DNA from: Paenibacillus lutimineralis
GTDB lineage: Bacteria; Bacillota; Bacilli; Paenibacillales; Paenibacillaceae
Assembly: GCF_003991425.1 (NCBI RefSeq)
Contig: NZ_CP034346.1
Span: 1,773,501 to 1,837,500 of the forward strand
Direction: 5' to 3'
Length of the DNA stretch: 64,000 bases
The notes beneath the pieces were generated by a model, which saw only the letters and a program-made list of their open reading frames with translations, was not told where the DNA came from and searched no databases. The position numbers and the translations under genes were made by a program. Each line of letters begins with the position of its first letter. Positions within the stretch are counted from its first letter, which is position 1. Shown here piece by piece: positions 9,516 to 18,914 of the stretch.

Positions 9516-11787
9516 ATGATGAAAAAATGGATTAGTTTCTTTGTTATACTTATACTCCTATTAAATATTATCCCAGGTTTCTCTGACGCTGCTTTTGAAA
9601 AAGGTTATCCTACTTCGGGATATAAGATAAGTCCACCATCATATATGCAAACTTTAGAAGTGGATGTTACAGGTAAAGCTGAGGCTAGACCAAAAGTTGT
9701 TTGGGTACAATCTGATACTGATGAATGGAGTGCGACGTTTCAGAATCAAATTATTACCACAACAACTGTCGGTAAGGGATGGGATGCAGTACCTAAATCG
9801 AAACAAACGACAGAAAAGTTAGATATGACAGTATATGCACCAAGTTCAATGCTAGATGATACTGGTAATCCATATATGAAGCAATATATTCGAAATCTGG
9901 GAATAGAAGAAATGGAATGGAAGAGGGAGGATTCCTATGAGCCTGTCGGAACTCAGCCTGATTACAAAAAAGGAGAAAAAACCGCAAATATAACAGTAAT
10001 AACTGGTAGTGATCAGAAATATACCGATAAAATTCAATATTCTACCCGTCCTGATAGACAGCCTAAGTTTACTGCTCATTATTGGATTTACATGAATGTA
10101 ACATTCAAAGGTACTATCGTAGAAAAGAAGCAAATCCGTGTACTAGAGTCTGCGGCTTTGAAGGTGAATGAGACGAAGGATATGATCGCTCAAGTCAGAA
10201 CTTTGGAATATAGCATGTCTGATTGGAATGATAAATGGGTTAATGTGACTACGGCTTCTGAGACCAAGTGGGAATCCAGTGATCCGAGTGTAGCCACGAT
10301 TGATGCTAAAGGTAAAGTTACTGCGAAGAAGACCGGAAAGACTACAATAAGCGCGGAATGGAAAAAAGGGCCCTACCAATTAAAGTCCACGGCTATCATT
10401 ACAGTGGGTGATGAACCGAATCCATGTCTAGTAGATCCGAACGCTCCTGGATGTGGTGACGGTGGAAGTGTAGATTGCTCAAATCCTGATCCTGGCCAGT
10501 CCATGTCTGGTGAAGACTTATACCCTAACGTCAGTGCCGTTATCAAGGCGGACAGCCGCGGAAATGAACGTTTCAATGTCCTTGACGGCATTCCTACAAC
10601 AGAGAGTTTATACGGTAATGTATGGACGAAAGACTATCTAAGTAAATTTGAGTATCAACAAATGGTAGGTAAGTGTACTTTTGAAGTGAATGTGACGGTT
10701 ATGCCCCCACCTTCTGATCCGAGTGAACCAGCTCCTGCACCTGGGGCAGATTCGGAGGAAGGTGGCGAAGAGTCAGGGACTACTGTTCAGGTCACTGTTG
10801 AAAAAGACTATTCTTACTGGACGATTCAAGACATCAAGGTTTATCAAATTAAGGAATCCCCGCTGTGGAACTATGCTTTTGACGGTGGAGGTATTCGGAT
10901 TCAACCGAGTGGGTACAATGCTCCGTATTATTCAACAGCGCAGGCTGCAGGTTATGAACCGTCTTCCGTTCCTGAGGATATTACTGTCAATTTCGATGCA
11001 GATCCTCAGGCGGCTGCAGAATCGGCTGTGTATGTTAACGTCAGCAATGATACATTTACTTTTTATAATCAGACATTGATGAGCGGATCAACCACAAGTA
11101 GTCACGGTTCAACACCTAGACCAATTCCCATAGCTCCAATGACAGGAGACAATGTCCTCTATAGTCCTAATAACGTAATTCCAATGAGCAAGACAAATAA
11201 AGCTAATGAACCTAGTTCAGGGACTATTTTTTATGAGCAAGTTAATGGGTCTGATACGATGAACTTTGCCATCTATGGTATTAATCCGGTTACCGTACAT
11301 ACACCGGTCGTCATTTATCCAGGAGTATCGGATGATAAGGCTCATAACCAGAAGACGAATCCGGCATTGAACCGTTCGGCGATCATTCTGGAGCGTCTCT
11401 TTATGGTACAGATGCCGAATAGCGGGCAGCATGCCAATTATCTAGGGTATGGGAATCGCAATTATTTAAAATACATAGGAAGTAAACAGATTCGTTTTCC
11501 ATTTGATGTGTACAACGAGATGAAGACGAAGTTTTATCCTAAGAACACCTGGATTGAGGTGGAAAAGTCACAAGAGTCTTTTACCTTTTATTTGCCGGTA
11601 TGGGTGGATGAAGGCTTCTACGATGTGGAGTTTCGAACAATTGCCCATAACGCTCCAGCCGGCGCCACTCATGAGACGAATGCGAACCTGAATTTATCGC
11701 ATCATATCGCCTATGCTACGGTACCTGTAGATGCAATTGGGCGCGTGTACGATTTTCATGTTACGGATATTGCCGATTACAACTGGG
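9516..11787 (+). CDS. Secreted Ig-like (BIG2) protein, exon 1 of a gene split by two group II introns
   Basis: Exon 1 codes for residues 1-757 plus one base of a gene with exons 9516-11787, 14388-14594 and 17187-17965. Joined, they give 3258 bases, that is 1085 residues and a stop, with no frame break. The start ATG follows TTGGAG and begins a signal peptide (MMKKWISFFVILILLLNIIPGFSDA). A BIG2 Ig-like domain lies at about residues 212-295 (KWESSDPSVATIDAKGKVTAKKTGKTTISA). A Pro/Glu-rich linker follows at about 395-420. The whole resembles large secreted Paenibacillus proteins that I recall being labelled DUF5704; function is unknown. Without splicing, translation ends at the stop 11814-11816, 29 bases into intron 1. 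Confidence 0.85.
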
Positions 11788-12493
11788 GTGCGACAAGTTC
11801 TACTATAAATGCATGACTTGCATGAAATGTAGGGGTTTGTAATTCAAACCTAACTTTGCAACTTAGTGATGGGAACGAGGGATCCACGTATTCCAAAACC
11901 ATCCCGACAATACTCCTGCGTGCGTTGCGATGGACAGATTGCAGGGTGCGAAGCACAGGTGGAGTCGGCAGAACGAAGGCTAAAGCCACTCATTAAGAGA
12001 AGGTATGCCAACGGATATGCCGGGCGGCTGAAAAATTGACTACGGTGAGAATGTCTAAAAAGGACTGACGAACTACCGAATGTACGGGTCTAGATGTAAG
12101 AACATATGGAAACATATGTGCTAACAAAAGTTAGTGTGGGTGGCGATGAGTACGAATCCCAGTTAGGAAACTCGCTGTACCGAACTATGGCGGTACCCAG
12201 CCCACAGGCCCATAGGTAGCACCTAAGGTCAGAATGTATAGCTAAAGTTGCAAGGGACTTGGAAAACAAAGAACGTCGCAATATGGACTGTCATATCCTA
12301 GACGGTTGCTATAAGGCATATGCTGAAAAGCATTTATCTTTTGTGAGGGTAGGGGCACGACTGATGAATTATCTGTAATGGGTAAGGAGGAACAGCCCCA
12401 AGTCTATTTGAACAAACATTCATTTTTCAAAAAGTTAATTGCACCGGTCAGGTAGGAACGTGGGAACATCTTTCTGGAAGGAGAGATGCCACA

Positions 12494-14299
12494 GTGCAAA
12501 CACTACGATATTGGGATTACTATGGCATGACTGGGACCTTTACGGAACTACACCAGAAAGCTTTGAATAAAGGATTGTTTCCGAACATCTACGATATCAT
12601 AACAACAAGGGAAAACATCCTTCTAGCTTTTCGGACAATCAAATCCAACAAAGGTTCCAAAACTGCCGGAACAGACGGCAAGACCATTGACGATATTAAG
12701 GTACAAACTGATGAAGAGATTGTGTCACTCATTCAGCATAAACTATTGAACTATCAACCCAAGAAAGTTAGACGAGTATTTATTCCTAAACCAAATGGTA
12801 AACAAAGACCACTAGGTATCCCATGTATCGTCGATAGAATCATTCAACAATGCTTCAAACAAGTGCTTGAACCCATTGCTGAAGCACACTTCTTCAAGCA
12901 CAGTTATGGATTTAGACCACTACGGTCAACGCACCATGCACTAGCAAGAGTGCAGTCCCTTATTAATAAGGTAAATCTACACTATGTAGTTGATGTGGAC
13001 ATAACTGGATTCTTCGATAATGTGAACCATACTCTACTTATCAAACAACTATGGAACATGGGCATAAGGGACAGAAGAGTCTTACGTATCATCAATAAGA
13101 TGCTTAAGGCAGAAATTGAGGGCGAAGGAATTCCCTCAAAAGGAACACCACAGGGCGGAATTTTATCTCCACTGCTATCCAATATCGTACTAAATGACCT
13201 CGATCAATGGGTAGCTGGACAATGGGAAAACTTTAAAACAAATCATTCATATAGCTACGATTACAGCAAATTTATACCTCTCAAAAGAACAGGCCTAAAA
13301 GAAGGTTATATTGTACGTTATGCAGATGATTTTAAAGTTCTTTGCCGTGATTGGAGAGCAGCACAAAAGTGGTTCCACGCCGTAAGACTCTATCTGAAAG
13401 ATCGTCTGAAACTGGATATATCGCCTGAAAAATCGCAAATCGTGAACTTGAGAAAACGAAAGTCAGAATTTCTAGGCTTCACGATCTGGGCGGCGAAAAA
13501 AGGGGAAAAACGAGTAGCGTATACAGGTATTAACAACAAGAAAAAACTTCAGATCAAAGAAGAGGCAAAGAAACACATCAGGAAAATACAAAAGAATCCT
13601 ATAGCCTTGAACGCTTATCTCTTCAATAGTTTTGTTTTAGGAACACACAATTACTTTAGTAAAGCAACCCATGTCAATGTTGATCTCTCGCGACTTGCCT
13701 ATGACCTACGTGCTTTCATTTACAATCGTCTCAAGAATATGCGATATGAACGTCCTGTGAGACCACCACTCACTTACTTAAAATTCTATAAGAGAACATA
13801 TAGAACATTTAAAATAGGTGGTGTATACCTATATCCTTTAGGCGACATAAAAACGGTAAATAATTTTAATTTCAGTCAAAATCTAACGCCGTTTACGTAT
13901 GAGGGTAGGGAACTGGTACACAAGAAACTTAGACCAGATATACAAATGGAGATCGTGAAACTAATGAATTCTATCATACCTGGTCGAAGTCTTGAATATA
14001 TAGATAACCGGATTAGTAGATACAGTATGAAAATGGGCAGGTGTGAAATCACTGGAACATTCTTATGCGTAGAGGATGTTCACTGCCATCACTATCTACC
14101 GGTTCATCTTAACGGAGACGATAAATTTAATAATTTACGCATCCTACACAAAGACGTCCATAGACTTATTCATGCCGTTAATACAGAGACGATTGAAACA
14201 CTCACGTCCAGACTGGACCTGACTGAGAGTATGGTCAACAAAATTAACCAGTATCGGAATAAGTGTAACTTGGAACCTATGAATTATGAGTTCAAATAG
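12494..14299 (+). CDS. ltrA: Group II intron-encoded reverse transcriptase/maturase with HNH endonuclease (intron 1)
   Basis: The 601-residue protein starts at GTG 12494 after GGAAGGAGAG. It holds a reverse transcriptase domain (about residues 50-330) with the polymerase motif YADD at 276-279 and GTPQGGILSPLLSNI upstream. The maturase/X domain follows (about 380-480). The C-terminal HNH endonuclease is at about 517-560 (CEITG..C ... VHCHHYLP ... NNLRILHKDVHRLIH). It promotes splicing of its own intron and retrohoming by target-primed reverse transcription. No frameshift or missing key residue is seen. Confidence 0.95.
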   Translation: MQTLRYWDYYGMTGTFTELHQKALNKGLFPNIYDIITTRENILLAFRTIKSNKGSKTAGTDGKTIDDIKVQTDEEIVSLIQHKLLNYQPKKVRRVFIPKPNGKQRPLGIPCIVDRIIQQCFKQVLEPIAEAHFFKHSYGFRPLRSTHHALARVQSLINKVNLHYVVDVDITGFFDNVNHTLLIKQLWNMGIRDRRVLRIINKMLKAEIEGEGIPSKGTPQGGILSPLLSNIVLNDLDQWVAGQWENFKTNHSYSYDYSKFIPLKRTGLKEGYIVRYADDFKVLCRDWRAAQKWFHAVRLYLKDRLKLDISPEKSQIVNLRKRKSEFLGFTIWAAKKGEKRVAYTGINNKKKLQIKEEAKKHIRKIQKNPIALNAYLFNSFVLGTHNYFSKATHVNVDLSRLAYDLRAFIYNRLKNMRYERPVRPPLTYLKFYKRTYRTFKIGGVYLYPLGDIKTVNNFNFSQNLTPFTYEGRELVHKKLRPDIQMEIVKLMNSIIPGRSLEYIDNRISRYSMKMGRCEITGTFLCVEDVHCHHYLPVHLNGDDKFNNLRILHKDVHRLIHAVNTETIETLTSRLDLTESMVNKINQYRNKCNLEPMNYEFK

Positions 14300-14302
14300 A
14301 TA

Positions 14303-14338
14303 GAACGCCGTATGAGGTGAAAGTCTCACGTACGGTGT
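14303..14338 (+). ncRNA. Group II intron domain V (intron 1)
   Basis: The hairpin pairs CCGTATGAGG-like and ctcacgtacgg arms around GTGAAAGT, the most conserved catalytic piece of group II ribozymes. It sits four bases after the stop of the encoded protein. Confidence 0.85.
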
Positions 14339-14387
14339 GGAGTGGGGGAAAAGCCAGAGATTATCTCAAAGGCATACCTATCACTAC

Positions 14388-14594
14388 AAAGCGTATTTCG
14401 GACAGAGATAGGAAAAGCTGAGCGCACAGGGGCCTCCTACTGGGTCGGACTTAACGGCATAGATGGGGCATCGCGTGGCAATACGGAGAGGTATACGCTA
14501 CCGATCCGCCCTGGGAGTCATCCTATTTATAAAAATGCGGTGATCAAACCAGGCTATCATTTTAAGTTTGATTTGAATACGAAGGGCAATATGT
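14388..14594 (+). CDS. Secreted Ig-like protein, exon 2 (between the two introns)
   Basis: This 207-base exon continues the host protein as ESVFRTEIGKAERTGASYWVG ... KPGYHFKFDLNTKGNM. It begins with the last two bases of a GAA codon and ends with the first base of a TTT codon completed in exon 3. Reading it as a free-standing frame from 14342 would mix intron and exon sequence and is not a real gene. Its composition and content match exons 1 and 3. Confidence 0.85.
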
Positions 14595-15289
14595 GTGCGA
14601 CTTGTTTTGCTATAACTGAGTAAAATCAGGAAATGCAAGGACTTTCAAAAGTCTAACTTTCTATCTGAGGACAGGAATGAGGAATCCAAGTTTTCCGAAA
14701 CTGTTCCGTTGAGACTCCTACATGCCTCCTGTTCAGCAGAAATAAGAGGTATGAAGCTAGGTGAAGTCGGCAGAAAGAAGGCTACAGCCACCTATTAAGG
14801 AAGGTATGCCAACCGATATGCCGGACGGCTGAAAAAATTGTCTATGGTGAGAATGTTCATATGGGAACCGACGAAACTCCGAATTTACGAATCTAAATGC
14901 CTACCTCATGGAAACATGTTGACCAACGAATGTTGGGGCAAGCGGCGTAAAGTACGATTACATGTTAGGAAATACGCTATACCGAACAATGGCGGTATCA
15001 CACTTGCAGGTTCAAAGGAGTAACCTAAGGACAATATGTATAGCTAAGATAGAAGGAACAAGGAAACCAAGGGACGTCGCAACAATGGACTGCTATCCAA
15101 GACGGTTGCTATAAGGTTAATTCCGAAATGCATTTATCCTTGCGAGAGTAAGGGCACTACCAATGAAGCTTCTGTAACGGGAGTGGAGGAACAGCCCTGA
15201 GTCTTGCTATTATGATAAACAACTTCCAAAAGTGAACTGTATCGGTCGGGTATGAAAGTGGGGACAATCTCTACAAGGAGGTTGCCACA

Positions 15290-17083
15290 ATACAGGCTCT
15301 ACGTTATTGGGATTACTACAACTTAACGGATACCTTTACTGATTTACATGAACGTGCTAAGCAAAAAGGGGCATTTAACCGTCTGTATGAATTAATCACA
15401 TCAAGGGAAAATATTCTTCTTGCCTACCGCACAATTAAGTCAAATAAGGGATCGAAGACAGCAGGAACAGACGGCAAGACAATTGAGAACCTTAAAGTAA
15501 TAACTGATAGCGACCTTGTAAATCTCATTAAAACAAAACTGGAAAATTATCATCCTAAGAAAGTTAGACGAGTCTATATTCCTAAAGCCAATGGAAAAAT
15601 GAGACCATTGGGGATTCCATGCATCCTAGACCGATTAATACAACAATGCTTTAAGCAAGTGCTTGAACCAATTGCCGAGGCGCATTTTTATAAACATAGT
15701 TATGGGTTCAGACCGCTACGATCTACCCACAACGCATTGGCCAGAGTGCAATTTTTGATTAATAATGGAGGACTCCATTACATCGTAGACATCGATATAA
15801 AAGGATTCTTCGACAACATTAATCACTCAACCTTATTAAAGCAGCTATGGAATCTAGGGATACATGACCGTAAAGTCTTGCGCATCATCAGTCGAATGCT
15901 GAAAGCTGAGGTTGAAGGCGAAGGCATTCCTGAAAAGGGAACCCCTCAAGGTGGGATACTATCCCCTTTGCTTTCCAATATTGCATTGCACGACCTGGAT
16001 GTATGGGTAGCTGGGCAATGGGAGAACTTCCAACCCAATCATGCATATACAAAGAGGAATAAATACAACGCTTTGAAGAAATCAAAGCTTAAAGAAGGAT
16101 TCATCGTTAGATACGCTGATGACTTCAAGATCCTCTGTCGTGACTGGAAAACAGCCCAAAAGTGGTTTCATGCCGTAAGACTATACTTGAAAGATCGTCT
16201 AAACTTGGATATCTCCCCAGATAAATCGAAAATCTTAAATCTTCGAAAGAAGAAATCCGAGTTTCTTGGATTTACTATTAAGGCTACGATAAAGGGGAAA
16301 AAGGCAGTTGCGCATACCGGTGTGATTGATAAGAAAAAACAACAAATAAAACTGCAATACAAAAAACTCATTCAAGATATTAAAAAATCACCTTCGGCTG
16401 GTAATGCACACCGCTTCAACAGTTTTGTTCTTGGGATTCACAATTACTTTAAGAAAGCAACGCATGTATTTATCGAGTTCTCACGACTTGCCTATGACCT
16501 GAAAAAGTTCACCTATAATCGTTTAAAGCAGATTGGTAAATACGAGCATCCGAATAATCCACCTCCTACATATAGGAAATTCTATTCAACAAGTTATCGA
16601 ACATTTAATGTTGATGGGATATACCTGTATCCAATAGTGGATGTAAGAACCTCCAAAAACCTGAACTTCAGTCAAGAGATGACACCATTCACTGTGGAGG
16701 GACGGAGCCTCATTATCAAAAAGCTTAGTGGGCATGTACAAACAGAAATCATCAAAATGATGAAATCTGACAATCCACAACGAAGCGCTGAATTTCTGGA
16801 TAATCGGATTAGTCGGTACAGTATGGTGATGGGGAAATGTGAAATTACAGGCATGTTCCTATTTGCGAATGATGTACACTGTCATCATTATGTACCAACG
16901 TATCTCGGTGGAGATGACAAATATAATAACTTACGCATCCTTCATCGAGATGTCCATACACTAATTCATGCTACGAATGAACAGACGATTATTGGACTCA
17001 AGCGTATGCTTGGTTTAACAGAACCTATGTTGCAAAAAGTTAACCAATACCGCAAAATGAGTAACTTGGAAATAGTTGTTTAA
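15290..17083 (+). CDS. ltrA: Group II intron-encoded reverse transcriptase/maturase (intron 2), apparent ATA start
   Basis: The frame is open for 597 residues and aligns end to end with the intron 1 protein, including YADD (residues 275-278), GTPQGGILSPLLSNI and the C-terminal HNH block (CEITGMFLFANDVHCHHYVP). Where intron 1 uses GTG, this copy has ATA at 15290, ten bases after a strong AAGGAGG site. No ATG, GTG or TTG in frame lies close to that site; the first ATG is 15599, which would remove the first 103 residues including the start of the RT domain. Either ATA is used weakly, or the protein is poorly made and the intron relies on the sibling maturase. Confidence 0.85.
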   Translation: MQALRYWDYYNLTDTFTDLHERAKQKGAFNRLYELITSRENILLAYRTIKSNKGSKTAGTDGKTIENLKVITDSDLVNLIKTKLENYHPKKVRRVYIPKANGKMRPLGIPCILDRLIQQCFKQVLEPIAEAHFYKHSYGFRPLRSTHNALARVQFLINNGGLHYIVDIDIKGFFDNINHSTLLKQLWNLGIHDRKVLRIISRMLKAEVEGEGIPEKGTPQGGILSPLLSNIALHDLDVWVAGQWENFQPNHAYTKRNKYNALKKSKLKEGFIVRYADDFKILCRDWKTAQKWFHAVRLYLKDRLNLDISPDKSKILNLRKKKSEFLGFTIKATIKGKKAVAHTGVIDKKKQQIKLQYKKLIQDIKKSPSAGNAHRFNSFVLGIHNYFKKATHVFIEFSRLAYDLKKFTYNRLKQIGKYEHPNNPPPTYRKFYSTSYRTFNVDGIYLYPIVDVRTSKNLNFSQEMTPFTVEGRSLIIKKLSGHVQTEIIKMMKSDNPQRSAEFLDNRISRYSMVMGKCEITGMFLFANDVHCHHYVPTYLGGDDKYNNLRILHRDVHTLIHATNEQTIIGLKRMLGLTEPMLQKVNQYRKMSNLEIVV

Positions 17084-17100
17084 AACATAATAGCAAGATG

Positions 17101-17137
17101 GAGCGCCGTGTGCGGTGAAAGTCGCATGCACGGTGCG
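17101..17137 (+). ncRNA. Group II intron domain V (intron 2)
   Basis: The GAGCGCCGTGTGCGGTGAAA ... CGCATGCACGGTGC hairpin is the domain V of the second intron, matching that of intron 1 in size and place with paired-arm changes (GAGG/CTC to GCGG/CGC). Confidence 0.85.
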
Positions 17138-17186
17138 GAGGTGGGGAAAAGGTGGCGACTCCAGTCAAAACCTTACCTATACCTAT

Positions 17187-17965
17187 TTGGCACTCAGGAT
17201 CAGATTCGCATTACTCCGACTTTTAATTTTATTAGTGCTCAGGATGGTAAGCGAATCTTGGTGGATCTGTATTATCATACTGGACGCAGCAGTTATGTGA
17301 AGATCGGCTCTCCGATGGATGAGGTAGAACGTTACGTCGTTTTGAATGAGCGGCTGCGGAATGTTCCAGACGAGGAATTAACAAATACGGCGCTCTATAA
17401 GTATGATCACGAGTACACGTTTGGACAGATCGCCAATATTGGGCGCGCTCAGTACGTTCAGTACTATAAGGAGAAAATGACAAAGCAGAAAACAATGATC
17501 GGTCGTCTTAGTCTGTTACAGCTTCCTGGGAACGTTCGTACCTTTCTTGGACCAAAGAGTGGTCTGCCGCAAGGCGTGGACTCTGCACGAGCAAATGCAT
17601 CGATTCAGCGATGGTATGGGGAGTATAGTCTGCCTGCAGAATTGTTTGCGGTAGAGGCAGGGACAAATGTAGCGGAATATGGACGAACACATCAAGGGTT
17701 AACGGATAAATCTCCGATTTTTCTGAGAGATGGGTATATTGTCGTGAATTTTAACATTGAGACGGTGCGCGACGGACAGACAGACAAGCCGTATTTGCAG
17801 TATATCCACGCTCCACTGATGAATCAGTGGCAGCAGATGGAGGGGTTCCAGCGTAAGATTACGGATTCGTATGGACGTACCTTTACACTGCTAGATGGAG
17901 ATGTGGTATTCTACCACGCCGATCAATCAAGCAGGGATGATTTTCAATCGATGGTAACTCATTAA
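17187..17965 (+). CDS. Secreted Ig-like protein, exon 3 (C-terminal part)
   Basis: Exon 3 completes the host protein from FGTQDQIRITPTFNFISAQDG to the stop at 17963-17965. It adds 259 residues with no transmembrane segment or cell-wall sorting signal, suggesting a secreted or loosely attached product. A free frame beginning at 17108 includes intron sequence and is not a true start. Confidence 0.85.
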
Positions 17966-18082
17966 GCGAATCGCTAGAAACTTGCATATATTAAATTACA
18001 GTGAAGTGAAAAATAGAGGAAATAGAGTAGATGAGTTGAATATTGTTCTAATCAGGTTTAATGATACTTGTATAAAAGAATT

Positions 18083-18128
18083 TGGTGCGAACCCCAAGCG
18101 AACATGAAATCCCCAGGGGATTCGCACC
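18083..18128 (+). promoter_or_regulatory. Type I-C CRISPR leader-like inverted repeat
   Basis: The element begins GGTGCGAACCCC and ends GGGGATTCGCACC, giving an 8-bp perfect stem plus a CCCC/GGGG extension with one bulge. It contains ACATGAAATCCCC. From memory, this motif stands at the upstream edge of type I-C CRISPR leaders in Bacilli. It lies 116 bases before a single I-C-like repeat. No cas genes are in the window. Confidence 0.55.
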
Positions 18129-18243
18129 ATAAATATCTTGATTTTTATCCATAACTGGATGGAAATTGAATTTATTGTTTCTCCAAAGTATTAATTACAG
18201 TAAGAATGTACCGATTTTTGGACCATTCCTCCCTAAAATCGGA

Positions 18244-18274
18244 GTCGCATCCTACGCGGATGCGTGGATTGAAA
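18244..18274 (+). CRISPR. Solitary type I-C-like CRISPR repeat
   Basis: The 31-base unit starts GTCGCATCC and ends GCGTGGATTGAAA, with a 7-bp internal palindrome (CGCATCC/GGATGCG). Both ends match the known type I-C consensus, including the 3' handle. No second copy follows at spacer distance, so there is no working array here. Confidence 0.6.
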
Positions 18275-18750
18275 GTTTGTTGTGGTAACGCATTTAAAAA
18301 CCCTTATATAAAAGCCTTCTTCCGGCCGGAGTGTATATCCAGGCAAGCGTTGATACACCATACCGGGGCGAGAACGTACAAGCCGCCCCAACTGCCAGAT
18401 AGTGACCAGCTTCTAAGATCAAACACTCCTGATCATTAGAAAACAGCGATTGGCTCCTCTGATTGCGACCAGGGCCGACAATCTATAGCTCTAGCTTTCT
18501 TTCACAGAAGCGTAGCAGGAGAGGGCAGAGCTCATAACGTGCGGCCGCCCTGGGCGGGCTGCAAGTAGAGATCAGCTCCTCGTCGATGATCTCACTTCGT
18601 GTTAGATATAGGATGTATAAGTTACCTTGCTACGCTGATGAAATTCTATATCGCAAGAAAACTAACCTTTGCATCGCGGTCGCTTATTCTTGAGGTGTCT
18701 TGAGTAGAGGTTTTCCTACCAAAGGCGAACCTCTAGCAAAATATCATAAA
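18275..18750. other. Noncoding stretch with several potential RNA hairpins
   Basis: No convincing gene is seen. Complementary arms are frequent: GGGGCG/CGCCCC (18365-18389), CTAAGATCA/TGATCATTAG (about 18412-18438), an outer pair GCGTAGCA (18510-18517) with TGCTACGC (18628-18635) enclosing GAGATCA/TGATCTC and a GC-rich hairpin, and GATATAG with CTATATC that would cross the outer pair. It could be a structured RNA or debris of a lost element. No known RNA class is recognised. Confidence 0.35.
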
Positions 18751-18754
18751 AAGC

Positions 18755-18782
18755 TTGTAATCGCTTTATTTTATGCTAGAAT
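18755..18782 (+). promoter_or_regulatory. licT promoter with overlapping cre-like site
   Basis: TTGTAA (18755-18760) and TAGAAT (18777-18782) are 16 bases apart and stand just before the RAT leader. The 15 bases from 18755 fit the catabolite-control consensus WTGNAANCGNWNNCW except at one position. CcpA repression of this beta-glucoside operon would be expected. Confidence 0.5.
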
Positions 18783-18794
18783 GGAAGGTAAATA

Positions 18795-18825
18795 AGGATT
18801 GTGACCGGTAAAACGGGCAATGCCT
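18795..18825 (+). promoter_or_regulatory. RAT ribonucleic antiterminator upstream of licT
   Basis: AGGATTGTGACCGG ... GGGCAATGCCT closely follows the RAT consensus bound by BglG/LicT proteins. It overlaps the left arm of the next terminator, so bound LicT would let transcription proceed into licT itself. Confidence 0.85.
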
Positions 18826-18886
18826 AGGTTAATTATAAATCATTCACTGTGAGTGATCTATGATTAGCTTGGGCATTTTTTATTTC
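18820..18886 (+). terminator. Conditional terminator overlapped by the first RAT
   Basis: AATGCCTAGGTTAAT pairs with ATTAGCTTGGGCATT and is followed by a T-rich run. It lies between the promoter and licT, as in bgl-type antitermination. Confidence 0.8.
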
Positions 18887-18914
18887 TATAAAAAAATCTG
18901 GAGGGGAGTCACGA

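Larger units (their letters stand above)
11788..14387 (+). mobile_element. Group II intron 1 with its encoded reverse transcriptase
   Basis: The 2600-base element starts with GTGCGAC, ends in AC, and its removal rejoins the host frame as TGG-GAA-AGC. Domain V lies at about 14303-14338 with the ccgtatgaGGTGAAAGTctcacgtacgg hairpin. The predicted EBS1 loop CCCAGTT (12158-12164) is fully complementary to the last seven exon bases AACTGGG. The long 5' RNA part (11788-12493) precedes the encoded protein. All parts look intact, so self-splicing and mobility are plausible. Confidence 0.92.
14595..17186 (+). mobile_element. Group II intron 2 with its encoded reverse transcriptase
   Basis: The 2592-base element starts GTGCGAC and ends in AT; removal restores ATG-TTT-GGC in the host frame. 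It is a clear relative of intron 1 across both RNA and protein. Domain V is at about 17101-17137. Its EBS1 loop (14960-14966, ACATGTT) differs from that of intron 1 but pairs with its own exon end AATATGT, with one G-U wobble. The protein frame is open but begins at ATA rather than a usual start. Confidence 0.92.

Noticed and set aside
14342..14623. Stand-alone 93-residue frame between the introns
   Set aside because: Its first part is intron 1 sequence (domain VI region) and its last part is the 5' end of intron 2. Only 14388-14594 belongs to a protein, as exon 2 of the split gene.
17108..17965. Stand-alone 285-residue frame starting in intron 2
   Set aside because: The first 79 bases lie in domains V-VI of intron 2. 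The real coding part starts at 17187 as exon 3.
18206..18439. 77-residue frame overlapping the CRISPR-like repeat
   Set aside because: It has no ribosome site, its composition is not protein-like and it runs through the repeat and hairpins.
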